Assembly (NCBI GenBank): GCA_000434195.1
Contig: HF994458.1
Coordinates: forward strand, 41,397 to 48,303
Direction: 5' to 3'
Source: Clostridium sp. CAG:780
Lineage (GTDB): Bacteria > Bacillota > Clostridia > TANB77 > CAG-508
Length of the DNA: 6,907 nt
Positions 6,688-6,907 of the stretch are shown one piece after another. The position numbers and the translations under genes were made by a program. How positions within the stretch are numbered: position 1 is the stretch's first letter; the number at the start of each line of letters is the position of its first letter. The notes under the pieces were generated by a model, which searched no databases, was not told where the DNA came from, and saw only the letters and a list, made by a program, of their open reading frames with translations.

Positions 6688-6907
6688 TTATACACTTTTT
6701 GTAACTGTTGAATATATTACTTTGACTATTGTAGTTGTTGAAACTAAAAGTATAGCTCCTACAATCATTGCCGTCATTGTCTTTTTATATTCTGCTTTTT
6801 GCTCTACGCTTCCAACCATGTACTGAATTCCTACGATTGAAATGCATCCAACTGCAAGTATTATACCTATTACTTGTACTACATTTAAAACTGTTCCTGC
6901 TATGGCC
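6688..6907 (-). CDS. TrbC/VirB2-type pilin-like protein, first of three, 5' end missing
   Basis: The last 72 codons of a gene that enters from the right edge, ending with TAA at 6690-6688. The visible part has helix 1 (VVQVIGIILAVG and on), the turn GSVEQKAEYKK, helix 2 with VGAILLVSTTTIVKV and a short polar tail. It aligns without gaps to the C-terminal two thirds of the third pilin-like protein, including an identical GSVEQKAEYKK, so its lost N-terminus is probably a signal peptide and short soluble segment of about 50 residues. A 17-base stretch is identical in DNA between the two genes (6788-6804 and 5955-5971), under the EQKAEY codons. It is probably co-transcribed with the next gene. 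Confidence 0.83.
   Translation of the reverse strand, partial: AIAGTVLNVVQVIGIILAVGCISIVGIQYMVGSVEQKAEYKKTMTAMIVGAILLVSTTTIVKVIYSTVTKSV

Noticed and set aside
1..6907. CRISPR array, tRNA, rRNA, insertion sequence or attachment site
   Set aside because: No regularly spaced repeats, cloverleaf, transposase motif or flanking direct repeats were seen; nearly all bases are in the minus-strand genes.

Overview
The window is one face of a type IV secretion system (T4SS) locus from a low-GC Gram-positive bacterium, most likely a clostridial-type Bacillota. The reasons are AT-rich DNA, strong AAGGAG-type ribosome sites, AGA/ATA-rich codon use with the standard code (TGA is a stop), and the set of families present. 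I cannot name a genus, nor tell chromosome from integrative element or plasmid. Every supported gene lies on the minus strand, so the locus reads from right to left.

Right part (6907 to 5849): three tandem TrbC/VirB2-type pilin-like genes. The first is cut by the window edge. The first and third are close paralogs and the middle one is diverged. A strong intrinsic terminator (5769-5797) follows the third, and an extended -10 promoter (5731-5759) lies just beyond it, so the pilin unit and the motor unit look separately transcribed.

Middle part (5693 to 2226): a PrgI-family two-helix membrane protein (VirB3-like position), then a membrane-anchored TraC-like protein that reads as two overlapping ORFs (5051-5356 and 4135-5082) but looks like one roughly 406-residue protein broken by a +1 frame change near 5099-5104, then a full VirB4 ATPase. 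These genes overlap one another.

Left part (2205 to the edge): a large VirB6/TrbL-type polytopic membrane protein, open for 735 codons with no stop inside the window. It has a signal peptide, an extracytoplasmic N-terminal domain, about six membrane helices and a long Gly/Ala/Pro/Gln-rich and basic tail.

Together these would form the inner-membrane core of a T4SS: VirB6-like channel, PrgI and TraC-like accessory parts, VirB4 motor and pilin-like subunits. No relaxase, coupling protein, cell-wall hydrolase or adhesin is in the window, so whether the machine moves DNA, moves protein or builds a surface fibre cannot be settled here. The only non-coding stretch over 100 bases is 5694-5848; I see no RNA genes, insertion sequences or CRISPR arrays.
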